The translations under genes and the position numbers were made by a program. 64,000 nt of DNA from Cryptosporangium aurantiacum (lineage in GTDB: Bacteria > Actinomycetota > Actinomycetes > Mycobacteriales > Cryptosporangiaceae): the NCBI RefSeq assembly GCF_900143005.1, contig NZ_FRCS01000003.1, forward strand, positions 620,001 to 684,000, read 5' to 3'. The notes beneath the pieces are model-generated. The model made no database searches and was not told where the DNA came from. It was given only the letters and a program-made list of their open reading frames with translations. Within the stretch, counting starts at the first letter, position 1; each line of letters begins with the position of its first letter. Below are positions 49,123-57,386 of the stretch, one piece after another.

Positions 49123-51339
49123 GTGCGGGAGCACCGGAAGGACGGGCTCGAGCGCGGGATCCGTTCGGTCGCCGCGCTCACCGTCCTGGTGGTGCTCGTC
49201 GGGTCGCTGGCGTCGCTCGGGGTGGGCTCGGTGCTGCGCGACTCCGCGCAACGGTCCGCCGTGCGGGTGCTCGACGTCCGCACCGCCGTGCTGGCCGCAA
49301 CCGTGCGGACCGAGGTCAACCGCTATATCGACCAGATGAGGACGCTGGCGGCGGCCTTCGGGGCGATGGACACGCTGACCGCCGCGGACTTCGCCAGAGC
49401 CACGGCCGCGCTGGGCCCGATCAGCCTGCCCGGTGCGACGTCCATCGCGTATCTGGTCCCGGTCGCGCACGACCGGGTCGCGGCGGTCCAGGCCGCGTGG
49501 CGAGCGCGCGGCTCGACCGGGCTGGTGATCCGCCCGTACGGAACCGGCACGCATGCCGTCGTCGTACTCTCGACCCGCCTGGACGCCAAGGGCACGCTCG
49601 GCCACGGCGTGGACGTCAACCAGGCGCCGGCGCCGCGCGCCGCGGTCCGGGAGGCGCTCCGGAACGACGCGGTCACGGTCTCCGACACCTACCAGTTGAT
49701 CATCGACCGGCAGCTCCCGCCGGAGGTCCGGCAGAACTCGTTCGCGCTCACCGCGCCCGTCCACGGGTTCGACGCCGCCGGGAACCGGCAGTTCCGCGGC
49801 TGGATCATGATGGGTCTGCGCGGGCAGGACTTCATCCGGACGACGCTCTCCCGGGTCGCGCTGCGCATGATCGACGTGAGCCTCTCGGCGCGGAACGCGG
49901 ACGGCCGGGAGACCGAGGTCGCCGGGCTGGTCGCGGACTCCACCGACCGGCGCGATCAGTTCCGCACCGTCGAGATGCCGGTGGCGCAGCGGCGGTGGGT
50001 GCTCCGGACCGCGGCGGTCTCGGCCGATCTCCCCGGCGGCAACCAGATGCTCTCCACGGCACTGACCGCCGCCCTGCTCGGCTTCACCGCACTCCTCGCC
50101 GCGCTGGTCGGGACGCTGGCCGGCGCGCGCCGACGCGCCGAACGCCGGGTCCGGGTCGCGACCACCGAACTGCGCGCCACCGAGCGGGAGGCGCGCGACC
50201 AGGCGCGCCTGCTCGGCACGGTGCTGGACACGATCACCGAGGGCGTTGGGGTCGTCGACAGCAACGGCCAGTTCCTCGCGCACAACCCCGCCGCGAAGCG
50301 CATGCTCGGCATCAACGACGACATCTCCGACCCGGACCAGTGGCAACAGCACTACGGCCTGTTCCGCCCCGACGGCTCGGAGTTCCCGACCGAGGAGTTG
50401 CCGCTGATGCGGGCGCTGGCGGGCGAGGCGCCCGACGAGGTCGAGATGCTGGTCCGCAACCGCGCCCGGCCGGAGGGTGCGCTGATCACGGTGAGCGCGC
50501 GCCAGCTCCAGCTCGCCGACGGGTCGATCGGCGCGGTCGCGGTGTTCCACGACGTCACGCAGGCCCGGGCGTACGAGGCGGAGCTGCAAGCCTTCGCGGG
50601 CGTCGTCGCCCATGATTTGAAATCACCACTGACCACCGTCGTCGGGTACGGCGAACTGCTGTCCGACATCCTGACCGAGGAGGCGTCCGCGCCGGTCCGC
50701 GAGGAGGGCCTGGGCCACCTCGAGCGGATTCAGGCGACCGCCGAACGCATGCGGACGCTCATCGACGACCTGCTCTCCTACAGCAGCGCCCGCGACGCCA
50801 CGCTGCACCGGGCGTCGTTCCCGCTCGGCGACGTCGTGCACGAGGTGGTCGCGGCGCGGCTGGAAGCGTCGAGGGCGCGTGGCCACTTCCCGGACATCTA
50901 CGTCGGCCCGCTGCCGTTCGTCGAGGGCGACCCGGTGCTGATCCGGCAGGTGCTGGACAACCTCGTCGGCAACGCGCTCAAATACACGCCGCCCGGACGG
51001 CCCGCCCGCGTCGACATCACCGCGCGGTCGGAGGCCGGGGTCTGGGTGCGGGTCGAGGTGGCCGACCGCGGGATCGGGATCCCGCACGGCGAGCACGGCC
51101 GGGTCTTCGCCCGGTTTCACCGGGCACACACCGGTGAGAGCTACCCGGGCACCGGTCTCGGGCTCGCCATCTGCCAACGCATCGTCGAACGCCACGGGGG
51201 GACGATCGGCGCGGACGACAACCCCGGCGGCGGCACGCGCTTCTGGTTCACGCTGCCGTACGGCGAGGAGCCGGCGGACACTCCTCAGGCGGCGCTGATC
51301 CCGGAGCGCGCCTCCAGCGGGCGCAGTTCGTCGGCGTAA
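49123..51339 (+). CDS. CHASE-domain sensor histidine kinase with PAS domain
   Basis: A 738-residue kinase: membrane segment 12-35, an extracellular CHASE-like domain (about 65-265; ISLPGATSIAYLVPVA, AVSDTYQLIIDRQLPPEVR-like core), second membrane segment about 308-330, coiled linker, PAS domain (365-485; GTVLDTITEGVGVVDSNGQFLAHNPAAKRMLG), HisKA with His497 (VVAHDLKSPLTTVVGYGELL) and HATPase_c (NLVGNALKYTPPG, DRGIGIP, GTGLGLAI). No receiver is fused and no response regulator gene is adjacent, so it is an orphan. GTG 49123 is the best start; an open frame extending to 48163 re-reads the esterase gene backwards. Its 3' end overlaps the cysteine dioxygenase gene by 55 bp. Confidence 0.87.
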   Translation: MREHRKDGLERGIRSVAALTVLVVLVGSLASLGVGSVLRDSAQRSAVRVLDVRTAVLAATVRTEVNRYIDQMRTLAAAFGAMDTLTAADFARATAALGPISLPGATSIAYLVPVAHDRVAAVQAAWRARGSTGLVIRPYGTGTHAVVVLSTRLDAKGTLGHGVDVNQAPAPRAAVREALRNDAVTVSDTYQLIIDRQLPPEVRQNSFALTAPVHGFDAAGNRQFRGWIMMGLRGQDFIRTTLSRVALRMIDVSLSARNADGRETEVAGLVADSTDRRDQFRTVEMPVAQRRWVLRTAAVSADLPGGNQMLSTALTAALLGFTALLAALVGTLAGARRRAERRVRVATTELRATEREARDQARLLGTVLDTITEGVGVVDSNGQFLAHNPAAKRMLGINDDISDPDQWQQHYGLFRPDGSEFPTEELPLMRALAGEAPDEVEMLVRNRARPEGALITVSARQLQLADGSIGAVAVFHDVTQARAYEAELQAFAGVVAHDLKSPLTTVVGYGELLSDILTEEASAPVREEGLGHLERIQATAERMRTLIDDLLSYSSARDATLHRASFPLGDVVHEVVAARLEASRARGHFPDIYVGPLPFVEGDPVLIRQVLDNLVGNALKYTPPGRPARVDITARSEAGVWVRVEVADRGIGIPHGEHGRVFARFHRAHTGESYPGTGLGLAICQRIVERHGGTIGADDNPGGGTRFWFTLPYGEEPADTPQAALIPERASSGRSSSA

Positions 51340-51788
51340 CTCACGGACGTGCGGCGCATGACGCCGTCGTCGGTGATCCGGTACGTACCCAGCCTCCAGA
51401 GCGGCGGCGAGTAGGCGTGGATCGAGACGCTCTCGGCGTCGGCGCCGGACATCCGGTGGATGTGGTCGGGGCCGAAGCAGAACGACTCACCCGCTTTGAC
51501 CACGACGTCGACGTGCCTGCCGCCGATCCGCGGGTTGTTCTCGTGCACCGCACCCTCGACGACGGCCACCGCACCCGAGGAGATGTCGTGGTCGTGCCAG
51601 CCGGTGTCGTTCTGCGGCGTCCAGCAGAGCAGCCAGACATCCACGTGGTCGTCGCGGTAGAGCGACACATAATGCCGCTCGGTGTCGCAGAACGCCACGT
51701 GCTCCCGCCACTGCTCCGGGTGGCGGGCCAGCTCGTCGACCAGGTCACGAAGTTCGTGCTTGCCCAGGTCACGTGCCGGAAGTTTCAC
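51285..51788 (-). CDS. Cysteine dioxygenase-family cupin
   Basis: A 167-residue cupin dioxygenase. Iron ligands are visible as His65 and His67 (GWHDHDISSGAVAV) and His124 (SIHAYSPPLW). It would oxidise cysteine or a related thiol to the sulfinate in the cytosol. ATG 51788 overlaps the stop of the upstream amidohydrolase gene (ATGA), so it is the second gene of the pair. The C-terminal 18 codons overlap the end of the kinase gene on the other strand. Confidence 0.85.
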   Translation of the reverse strand: MKLPARDLGKHELRDLVDELARHPEQWREHVAFCDTERHYVSLYRDDHVDVWLLCWTPQNDTGWHDHDISSGAVAVVEGAVHENNPRIGGRHVDVVVKAGESFCFGPDHIHRMSGADAESVSIHAYSPPLWRLGTYRITDDGVMRRTSVSYADELRPLEARSGISAA

Positions 51789-52687
51789 GGTTTTCCCTTC
51801 TTTCCGTAGAGAAGGCGGAGCGGGTTGGTGACGGCCATCGCGTGGTCGAACGCGTCACCGAAGCCAAAGTCCGGCACGGTGGCGTACGGCCGGTCGGACC
51901 CGAGCACCACGAGGTCGACGCCGAGCACCCGGACGACCGCGTCCACCCCGCGCGGGCCGTAGGACGACGTCTCGACGAACGCGTCGACGTCGACCTGACG
52001 GCGGGTCGGACCACCGCGGGCCGCGAGCCGCTCGCCGTGCAGCGGCCCCAGCCCGGCGAGCAACGCGAAGCAGACCCGCAGCGAGGGGTGGGCGGCCCGC
52101 CCGAACGCGACGAACGCGTGCCAGGCGTCGTGCATCTGGTGGATGTACGGGCTCAGCGCGGGCCACCAGTCCGGCGCACCCGCCGGTGGGGCCGGGTGCG
52201 GCCCGGGGTGGACGAACAGCGGGGCGTTCCGCCGTTCGAGCACGGCCAGCAGCGGCGCGCACCGGTCGTAGCCCGCCCGGTCGACCAGCGCGTCGGCGGG
52301 AAGCTGCAGCCCGACGCACCCCGCGTCCAGCGCCCGCTCCAGGGGGGTCGGATCGATCTCGGCCAGCCCGGCGGCGGCCCAGGCGCCGAACTGACCGGGG
52401 AGCGCGGTGACGCCCTGGTGGTAGCCGTCGAGGAGCGGGGTGGCCTCGGCGGCCGGGAGCCACTCGATGCCGAGCGGGCTGGAGAGCGAGATCAGGGCTC
52501 GATCGAGGCCGTCGGCGGCGACCAGCGCGGCCCGGGCTCTGACGTCGTGGTCGGCGGGGTTCACGGCGTACGGCGGCGCGCTGTGGGTGTGCAGGACCCA
52601 GCCGTCGAGCCGTGGCGGCGCGGTGCGGGCACGCAACGCGTCGAGCAGCGGCTCCGGCCACAGGTGCTGGTGCACGTCGATTCGCAT
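51785..52687 (-). CDS. Amidohydrolase-family protein (ACMSD-like)
   Basis: A 300-residue amidohydrolase_2 protein: N-terminal metal motif DVHQHLW (His6, His8), FVHPGPH (third His about 158) and C-terminal LVLGSDRPYATVPDFGFGD with the conserved Asp. Members hydrolyse or decarboxylate small acids. Coupled with the cysteine dioxygenase gene, so both may work on one sulfur-containing substrate; that is inference. Just upstream lie palindromic operator-like sites. Confidence 0.82.
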   Translation of the reverse strand: MRIDVHQHLWPEPLLDALRARTAPPRLDGWVLHTHSAPPYAVNPADHDVRARAALVAADGLDRALISLSSPLGIEWLPAAEATPLLDGYHQGVTALPGQFGAWAAAGLAEIDPTPLERALDAGCVGLQLPADALVDRAGYDRCAPLLAVLERRNAPLFVHPGPHPAPPAGAPDWWPALSPYIHQMHDAWHAFVAFGRAAHPSLRVCFALLAGLGPLHGERLAARGGPTRRQVDVDAFVETSSYGPRGVDAVVRVLGVDLVVLGSDRPYATVPDFGFGDAFDHAMAVTNPLRLLYGKKGKP

Positions 52688-52690
52688 GCG

Positions 52691-52741
52691 GGAATATTAT
52701 TCCTACAGATCGAGTGGGTTAACCGCTTCAGTTAACCGGTT
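52691..52741. promoter_or_regulatory. Palindrome cluster before the amidohydrolase-dioxygenase operon
   Basis: GGAATA-T-TATTCC (52691-52703) lies directly before the amidohydrolase start (52687), and GGTTAACC (52717-52724) and GTTAACC (52731-52737) follow, joined to AACCGGTT (52734-52741). These three palindromes within 50 bp suggest a repressor-controlled promoter. Confidence 0.5.
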
Positions 52742-52767
52742 CACTGATCCTTCTGTCAAGTCCAGCA

Positions 52768-53373
52768 TCAGCCTTGTAACCTGCGGAAACCCCGACGTCT
52801 CACCCTCACCGCCCCCCACTGGTTGTGTGCGTTGTGTGTGCGCGCACCCGGCCGATAGCCGAACGACGCCTGATGCTGACGCCGCCGCTCCGCCTCGCCA
52901 CCATCGAGAATCTGCGCGTAGATCTCCAGCAGCACCTTCAACGAGTTCCCCACGAGGTCCGCCACGTCCTTCGGCTGCATGCCGCCACGGAGCATCGTCG
53001 TGACCCCCGCATACCGGAGGTGATACGGCGTCAACGCCAGCGACGTCGCCGCGACCTCCGGCGTGAACGCGACCCTCCGCGCGCTATGTGCGACAGCCGC
53101 AGCGAGTACGCATACGACACCGGACCGCCCTGCACACCGGCGAAGATCAGCCCGTCCGGCTCGGGCGGGTACGCCTCGAAGTGCCAGTGCAGGATTTCGG
53201 TGAGCTCCGGCGGACACGGTGACCTGCGTGGGTTCGGCGTCGTCGTGCGCAGCATGCCACCTGCGGAGGAACGCCTGGATCTCGTCGTAGTGGCTGCCGT
53301 CGTCGGCCAGTTCCCACGGCCCGTAGACGCCGCCATCCGGGTGTTCGATCAGTACGACGATCATCGGCGGCAC
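52768..53373 (-). pseudogene. Frameshifted tyrosine-recombinase (integrase) remnant
   Basis: The last part of the frame (about residues 95-185) reads VAFTPEVAATSLALTPYHLRYAGVTTMLRGGMQPKDVADLVGNS and LLEIYAQILDGGEAERRR, the C-terminal catalytic domain of actinobacterial integrases with active-site Arg (HLRY) and nucleophile Tyr (EIYAQ). The preceding stretch, PPELTEILHWHF and GLIFAGVQGGPVSYAYSLRLSHIA, is in another frame (near 53090-53215), so at least two frameshifts separate the pieces. The family HLRH-type His has become Tyr. The N-terminal domain is absent; the first 45 residues (MIVVLIEHPDGGVYGPW) are unrelated. A dead integrase of an old element. Confidence 0.75.
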
Positions 53374-53410
53374 CTCGCGTTCTGTCGTACCCGGCGCCTA
53401 CCGTCGCCCC

Positions 53411-53602
53411 ATGGCCACGTGGGAGGTCGAGTGCGACGCGGCCGGCACGCCGCAGCTCCTCGAGGAAGACGCCGACGGGAACCTGCACTGCCCGGCGTGC
53501 CGCACCGAGGTCAGCGTTGCAGCCCGCCCGGTCGGTGAAGCGCTCGCCGAGTACCTGCGGCAGGTCCGGCCGGAGCTGCCTACGGTGTCGCCGTCGAGCT
53601 GA
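53411..53602 (+). CDS. Unrecognised 63-residue protein
   Basis: A short acidic protein from ATG 53411 with a single CPAC motif (LHCPACRTEV, 26-35), suggesting half of a zinc ribbon or a redox pair, and a helix GEALAEYLRQVRPEL at the end. No ribosome-binding site is obvious. It lies 37 bp from the start of the integrase remnant on the other strand. Function unknown; it may be left-over element cargo. The 404 bp that follow (53603-54006) hold no gene I can support, only an SD-like GAAGGGAG at its end. Confidence 0.5.
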   Translation: MATWEVECDAAGTPQLLEEDADGNLHCPACRTEVSVAARPVGEALAEYLRQVRPELPTVSPSS

Positions 53603-54006
53603 CCGGAGCCGGTAGATACGGGTCGTGCGGTTCCTGCCGCGGCCAGATGCAACGTACGGGGTCGCAACAGGCCGCCTTTCGGAGCGCTTCTCGGCGAAAT
53701 AGTCGGTTCTGGTCGCGTGAGCACCTCCCCGATATCAGCTGAATCGACAGCTCCGGTTTGCGGGGCGCCCGCCACGGGATTCCCTCCACATCGAACAGCG
53801 CATCCCTTGATCGCGGGTCGTCGCGGGCGGATGCTAAGGAAGTTCAACGCTCAACTGCTGGCCGCGTCCTCTCTGTTCCGCGTCCAGCAGGATCCTCCGG
53901 GTCCGTGGTCTCGCTACGAACCCGTCGTCATGCCTCGGCTGAACCAGTCGGGTTGCCGAGGTGCCTTCCCAGTTGGCGTTGCACAACCCGAGAAGGGAGC
54001 ACATCG

Positions 54007-54309
54007 ATGAAGCTACGCGGGAGCCCTCGCGCCGGCGCGGCGCTGGCCGCAGCGGCTGGCGCTGCGGCGCTGGTCATTGCGGCCGCCCTACCGGCCACGG
54101 CCAGCCCGTTGTTCACTGGCGGGGGACGCGGCGTGACCGCCCAGAACGCCATCCAGAGCGCGTTCGACGACGCGCAGAACACCGCACAGTCGGAAGGCTT
54201 CTACGGCGCGTGCACGGTGTCCGGTGAGCCGCAGGTCTTCGGACCGTTCGCCCACCCCACTTTCGGACAGATCTTCCGGGCCGAGGTCACCGTCACCTGC
54301 GAGCCGTAA
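54007..54309 (+). CDS. Small secreted protein, unrecognised
   Basis: A 100-residue protein with a signal peptide (1-36, ALVIAAALPATA) and a 64-residue mature part (SPLFTGGGRGVTAQNAIQSAFDDAQNTAQSEGFYGAC...VTVTCEP) with exactly two Cys, likely a disulfide. GAAGGGAG precedes ATG 54007 at a good distance. Small two-Cys secreted proteins of this shape occur in many actinomycetes, with unknown roles. Confidence 0.65.
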   Translation: MKLRGSPRAGAALAAAAGAAALVIAAALPATASPLFTGGGRGVTAQNAIQSAFDDAQNTAQSEGFYGACTVSGEPQVFGPFAHPTFGQIFRAEVTVTCEP

Positions 54310-54695
54310 GCCGCCGATCCACTCGCGTCAGGGTCCGTCTGATCGAAGGTCGTCCTCGCAGCACTCGACTCGGTCGCTCCCTGGTCAGACGGACCACGCT
54401 CAAAAGGCCAAACTCAACGGAACTGGTCGACGATCAGCAGTAGCGCGCCGGCCACCGAGATCGTCACGCCGGTCACCCGCAGCCGTTCCCCGCTGAGGAA
54501 CCCGTTCACCTACCGCGACAGCCCGTACCCAGCCGCCACGCGGGCAGGAACCAGCCGGTGACGACAACCGTGCTCCGATCCAACTCCCCGGCACCAGCAC
54601 CACGATCGACAACGCGCCGCCCCGATGCTCTCCCCCGGCATCGGGCATGCCTTCACCGACGGCGTCCAGAAGCTGGCAGGAGGTCGAGGCAGAAG
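54310..54695. other. Gene-poor stretch holding a transporter remnant
   Basis: This 386-bp stretch lacks an intact gene. Its left part contains GGTCCGTCTGA and TCAGACGGACC about 45 bp apart (54330-54395), an 11-bp inverted repeat that could form a long-loop hairpin. The only protein-like signal is the transporter C-terminus at 54414-54509, described separately. Confidence 0.5.
54414..54509 (-). pseudogene. C-terminal scrap of a drug/metabolite transporter
   Basis: The minus strand reads VNGFLSGERLRVTGVTISVAG then ALLLIVDQFR and stop, matching the last helix of EamA/SMR-type transporters (G-E-x-L-x-x-x-x-x-G-x-x-L-I-x-x-G-V-x-L). A stop codon lies immediately upstream in frame and no further transporter sequence follows, so it is a relic. 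Confidence 0.45.
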
Positions 54696-54941
54696 TCAAT
54701 AACGACTGGTCACGCCGCCACCAACTGGCCGCCGCCGCTTGCCGCACGGCCCGGCACAAGGCAGGGCTACCTCCGCTGCGGGTGCGGCCTCGCCTCCTGC
54801 TCCACCGGAGAGCTGACCGGGACCGGTAGCTCCGGGGGTGTGGGGCTCGACCGGCCAGAGAAACAGCGCACCGAGGCAGCCAGCGAAGGTGGCAGCGATC
54901 AGGACCAGGCCGATGATCGCGACGAGACCGGCGGGCTTCAC
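54696..54941 (-). CDS. Small membrane protein, unrecognised
   Basis: An 81-residue protein from GTG 54941 (GGAG 8 nt upstream): short N-terminus, one hydrophobic segment (4-24, GLVAIIGLVLIAATFAGCLGALFLW) with a Cys inside, then a polar Gly/Ala-rich tail with PCAGPCGK and a basic end. Could be a single-pass protein; FAGC resembles a lipobox. Start overlaps the upstream stop (GTGA), last of a three-gene minus-strand operon of unknown genes. Confidence 0.55.
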   Translation of the reverse strand: MKPAGLVAIIGLVLIAATFAGCLGALFLWPVEPHTPGATGPGQLSGGAGGEAAPAAEVALPCAGPCGKRRRPVGGGVTSRY

Positions 54942-55231
54942 GGCGCACACTCCGGTGCATCGCAGCGCCACTCGGCGAGGTTTCTGGTCAGGCGGCGGAT
55001 CGCAAGAGGACGGTCCCGCGTGCCGCACTTCGCGCACGCCGCCGTGGTCGCGAGGGCGCGTCCGGTTAGGCCATGCTCTTGCAGCTGCTTGTTCGTCCGG
55101 CGGATGGCGCTGGCCGGCGGCGGCTCCTCGGCCAGCCGCAGTGAAAGCTGCGCGCGAGCGGACAGCCCGCGGGGCGGGCCGACCAGGACGTCAGCGATCC
55201 GGTCGAGCAGGCGGGAGAGCAGGCGGGGCAC
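54938..55231 (-). CDS. Putative zinc-finger protein, unrecognised
   Basis: A 97-residue protein from GTG 55231 (GAGGGG 6 nt upstream); an in-frame start at 55279 would overlap the upstream gene. N-terminal helix RLLSRLLDRIADVL, a middle RAQLSLRLAEEPP, and a four-Cys module CAKCGTRD...WRCDAPEC at the C-terminus that looks like a zinc ribbon. Coupled to the downstream membrane protein gene by GTGA. Family not recognised; common style in phage or integrative-element cargo. Confidence 0.55.
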   Translation of the reverse strand: MPRLLSRLLDRIADVLVGPPRGLSARAQLSLRLAEEPPPASAIRRTNKQLQEHGLTGRALATTAACAKCGTRDRPLAIRRLTRNLAEWRCDAPECAP

Positions 55232-55253
55232 GTTCGCCCCCTCGCCAGCCGGT

Positions 55254-55865
55254 TCAGACGTCGGCGGGCCGGTACTCAATAAGCGCGTTACGCCGCCCGG
55301 GGTGCTTCTCGTTGGCGTGCGTCTGCGGCTGGATCTGGAAATCGATCGGCAGCCCGGTCATCGCCTGGCCGAGGGCCGCGAACGCCAGCGAGACCGCGGC
55401 CAGCTTCACGTTCACCTCGGCGCTTTGGATCTCGCCGAACATCGCCGCGAACTCGTCGTCGGGCAGGATCAGCCGAACATCGACGTCGCGCCAGTCCTTC
55501 GAGGTGATCGACGAACCAACCTGGTACGGAATGTGGCCGAAGTAGTCGGCCACGATCGTGCCGAACTCGTGCACCAGATTCCCGCAGGCATGCCGCTGCT
55601 GCTCGTACCGGGCCACACCGATCTCCCACTGGAGCAGGCCCATCGTCACCGTGGCCCGCTGCTCGGCCGGGTAGACCCGGACGTGGCACTGGTTCCCGTC
55701 GGCATCCACGTACTCCACGGCCAGGTGGAAGGCGGTGACGAATCCGCCGCCGTCCGGTGCGAGGTGGTCGGCAATCGCGGCGGAGATAGCCCAGGATCCG
55801 AGTGTTGCCGCGCGACGGCGCTGGTAGGCGGAACCACAACACGGGAATTCGGCGACGCCGGTCAC
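55254..55865 (-). CDS. Unrecognised 203-residue protein
   Basis: A soluble protein with a clear alpha/beta core from about residue 25: ISAAIADHLAPDGGGFVTAFHLAVEYVDADGNQCHVRVYPAEQRATVTMGLLQWE, then ARYEQQRHACGNLVHEFGTIVADYFG. The last 20 residues are basic. The first 24 residues (CCGS, RRR) are weak and the true start may be internal; GTG 55865 is the longest option. First gene of a minus-strand operon with the zinc-finger and membrane protein genes, in the decayed accessory region. Confidence 0.55.
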   Translation of the reverse strand: MTGVAEFPCCGSAYQRRRAATLGSWAISAAIADHLAPDGGGFVTAFHLAVEYVDADGNQCHVRVYPAEQRATVTMGLLQWEIGVARYEQQRHACGNLVHEFGTIVADYFGHIPYQVGSSITSKDWRDVDVRLILPDDEFAAMFGEIQSAEVNVKLAAVSLAFAALGQAMTGLPIDFQIQPQTHANEKHPGRRNALIEYRPADV

Positions 55866-56101
55866 CGAAACGGCGTCGGCCCCCTTGTCGCAGAGAGAGG
55901 GCCGGTTGCGGGCGCCCCGAATCCAGCCGAGTGGCGGCGCAGCTCAGTCCGGCGGGCTGCCGCCTCGGTGAACACAGCAGTCGTGTCCACGAGCATGGTC
56001 GAGATCCCCGTCACGTCCACTGTGTGCAGATCTACCTAGTTGAACGTTCACTGAAAGCGTTGACTTTGTCCGTTCGAAGTCCACTTCTCTCAGGAGAGTT
56101 C

Positions 56102-56953
56102 ATGAAAGTCACACGATTACTCGCAGTACTGACGCTCGCCGTCGCCGCGCTGGTCGCCCTACCGGCGTCACCGGCCTCAGCGGCGATCCCGGGTCTGCAC
56201 GACCTCGACGTAGCCGCGGCGACCGGCGCGCCGGTCAGGCAACTCGCCGGCAATGTGCAGTGTCCGGCGGGGGAGGCACTGCTGTCCATCGGCGCCAGCA
56301 ACGCCACGCTGACCGGGGTGGGCCATTCGGTGACCGGCGGGCGGGTAGCGCGCGCAGTCGGCGCTCCGCTCCACCCGTCCCCGACGAACCACCTCTTCAT
56401 ACAGGCGACCTGCGCGCCGTTCGCCCAGGTGCCTCCGGGAACCGCGACGGCGACGGCGACCGCCCCCGCGTCCAGCTCTACGCTCCGCACCGCCACTGCA
56501 CGATGCTTGCCCGGGGAGGTCGCCTACGGCGGCGGCGGGTACCTGGTGGCCAACCAGCCCACGAACCCGCCCTCGGTCGGCGGAATCCGGATGGTCGGCA
56601 GCATCGCCACCGCGGACGGCACCGGCTGGAAGGTGACGGTGCACACCAGCGTGCCCACCGACAGGCTAGTGGTCAGGGCGCTGTGCGCCCGCTTGCCGGG
56701 CTCGATCCAGGCACCGGCTGCCGTGCACCTGCGGGGCGCGAGCCAAATCGCAAGTGGATACCAGTCCTGCCCCTCGGGGATGCAGCCACTCAGCGGGGGC
56801 GCCTACATCGAGAACCAGGTAGGCGGCGATTCCGCGACGGGACGCCTGGACCACACGCTCCGGGTGCCGAACACCTTCCGGAACGGCTGGTTCGGCGCCG
56901 GGAACAACTTGTCGCTCAACGATCGGTTGCTCGTTCGGGTCCGCTGCATCTGA
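56102..56953 (+). CDS. Secreted Cys-containing protein, unrecognised
   Basis: A 283-residue secreted protein: signal peptide 1-29 (LLAVLTLAVAALVALPASPASA), then three similar units, each with a CPxGE or CPSGM motif and a later Cys (VQCPAGEALLSIGASNA; ARCLPGEVAYGGGGYLV; QSCPSGMQPLSGGAYIEN), each ending with a strand such as VRALCARL or VRVRCI. The internal threefold repeat implies a beta-trefoil- or propeller-like extracellular protein with one disulfide per unit. GGAG 5 nt before ATG 56102. Ended by a hairpin. Function unknown. Confidence 0.7.
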   Translation: MKVTRLLAVLTLAVAALVALPASPASAAIPGLHDLDVAAATGAPVRQLAGNVQCPAGEALLSIGASNATLTGVGHSVTGGRVARAVGAPLHPSPTNHLFIQATCAPFAQVPPGTATATATAPASSSTLRTATARCLPGEVAYGGGGYLVANQPTNPPSVGGIRMVGSIATADGTGWKVTVHTSVPTDRLVVRALCARLPGSIQAPAAVHLRGASQIASGYQSCPSGMQPLSGGAYIENQVGGDSATGRLDHTLRVPNTFRNGWFGAGNNLSLNDRLLVRVRCI

Positions 56954-56963
56954 CCCTCTGAGC

Positions 56964-56992
56964 GTGGGCGGGGGCGCAATGCCCCCGCCCAC
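56964..56992 (+). terminator. Hairpin after the secreted-protein gene
   Basis: GTGGGCGGGGGC-GCAAT-GCCCCCGCCCAC, a perfect 12-bp stem 11 nt past the stop codon. No T tract. Confidence 0.75.
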
Positions 56993-57069
56993 AGCAGCGC
57001 CGCTCCCGCGGGACCGACCACGCCCCGACGAACGTGCAAGGCTCGGTACCGCGTCGCCCCGGAAACGAC

Positions 57070-57095
57070 GAAGGCCCCTCGGGCAAGGGGCCTTC
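57070..57095. terminator. Isolated hairpin
   Basis: GAAGGCCCC-TCGGGCAA-GGGGCCTTC, a perfect 9-bp stem in the 433-bp gap between the secreted protein gene and the next minus-strand gene. It may end that minus-strand gene (stop 57387) at a distance, or an unseen small RNA. Nothing else is recognisable in 56993-57386. Confidence 0.5.
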
Positions 57096-57386
57096 GATCC
57101 GCGTCGCCACCTGGACCAACAGACAGAGCCAGCGGAGGACGGATACCGGTCACGGCGGGAACAGCGACCACGCGGCCAGGGTAACGCGCGCGGTGAGACC
57201 GCGCCGCGCCGCAGCCGTCACCCAGACGCGCGACGGCGCCCCTCGATGTCCCGTTGCAGCGGGCGAGAGGCGCCGGAGGCGCTGCCGTCCTGAACCAGCG
57301 TGACGGCACGGCCTGGTGTCCGCCCGATCCTCAACGGTGGACGGCGCGATCGTAGCGATCGTGGAACGGTGCGCGTCGCCCCGCGA

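Noticed and set aside
52768-53373. Active integrase
   Set aside because: Homology is split between two frames and the N-terminal domain is absent.
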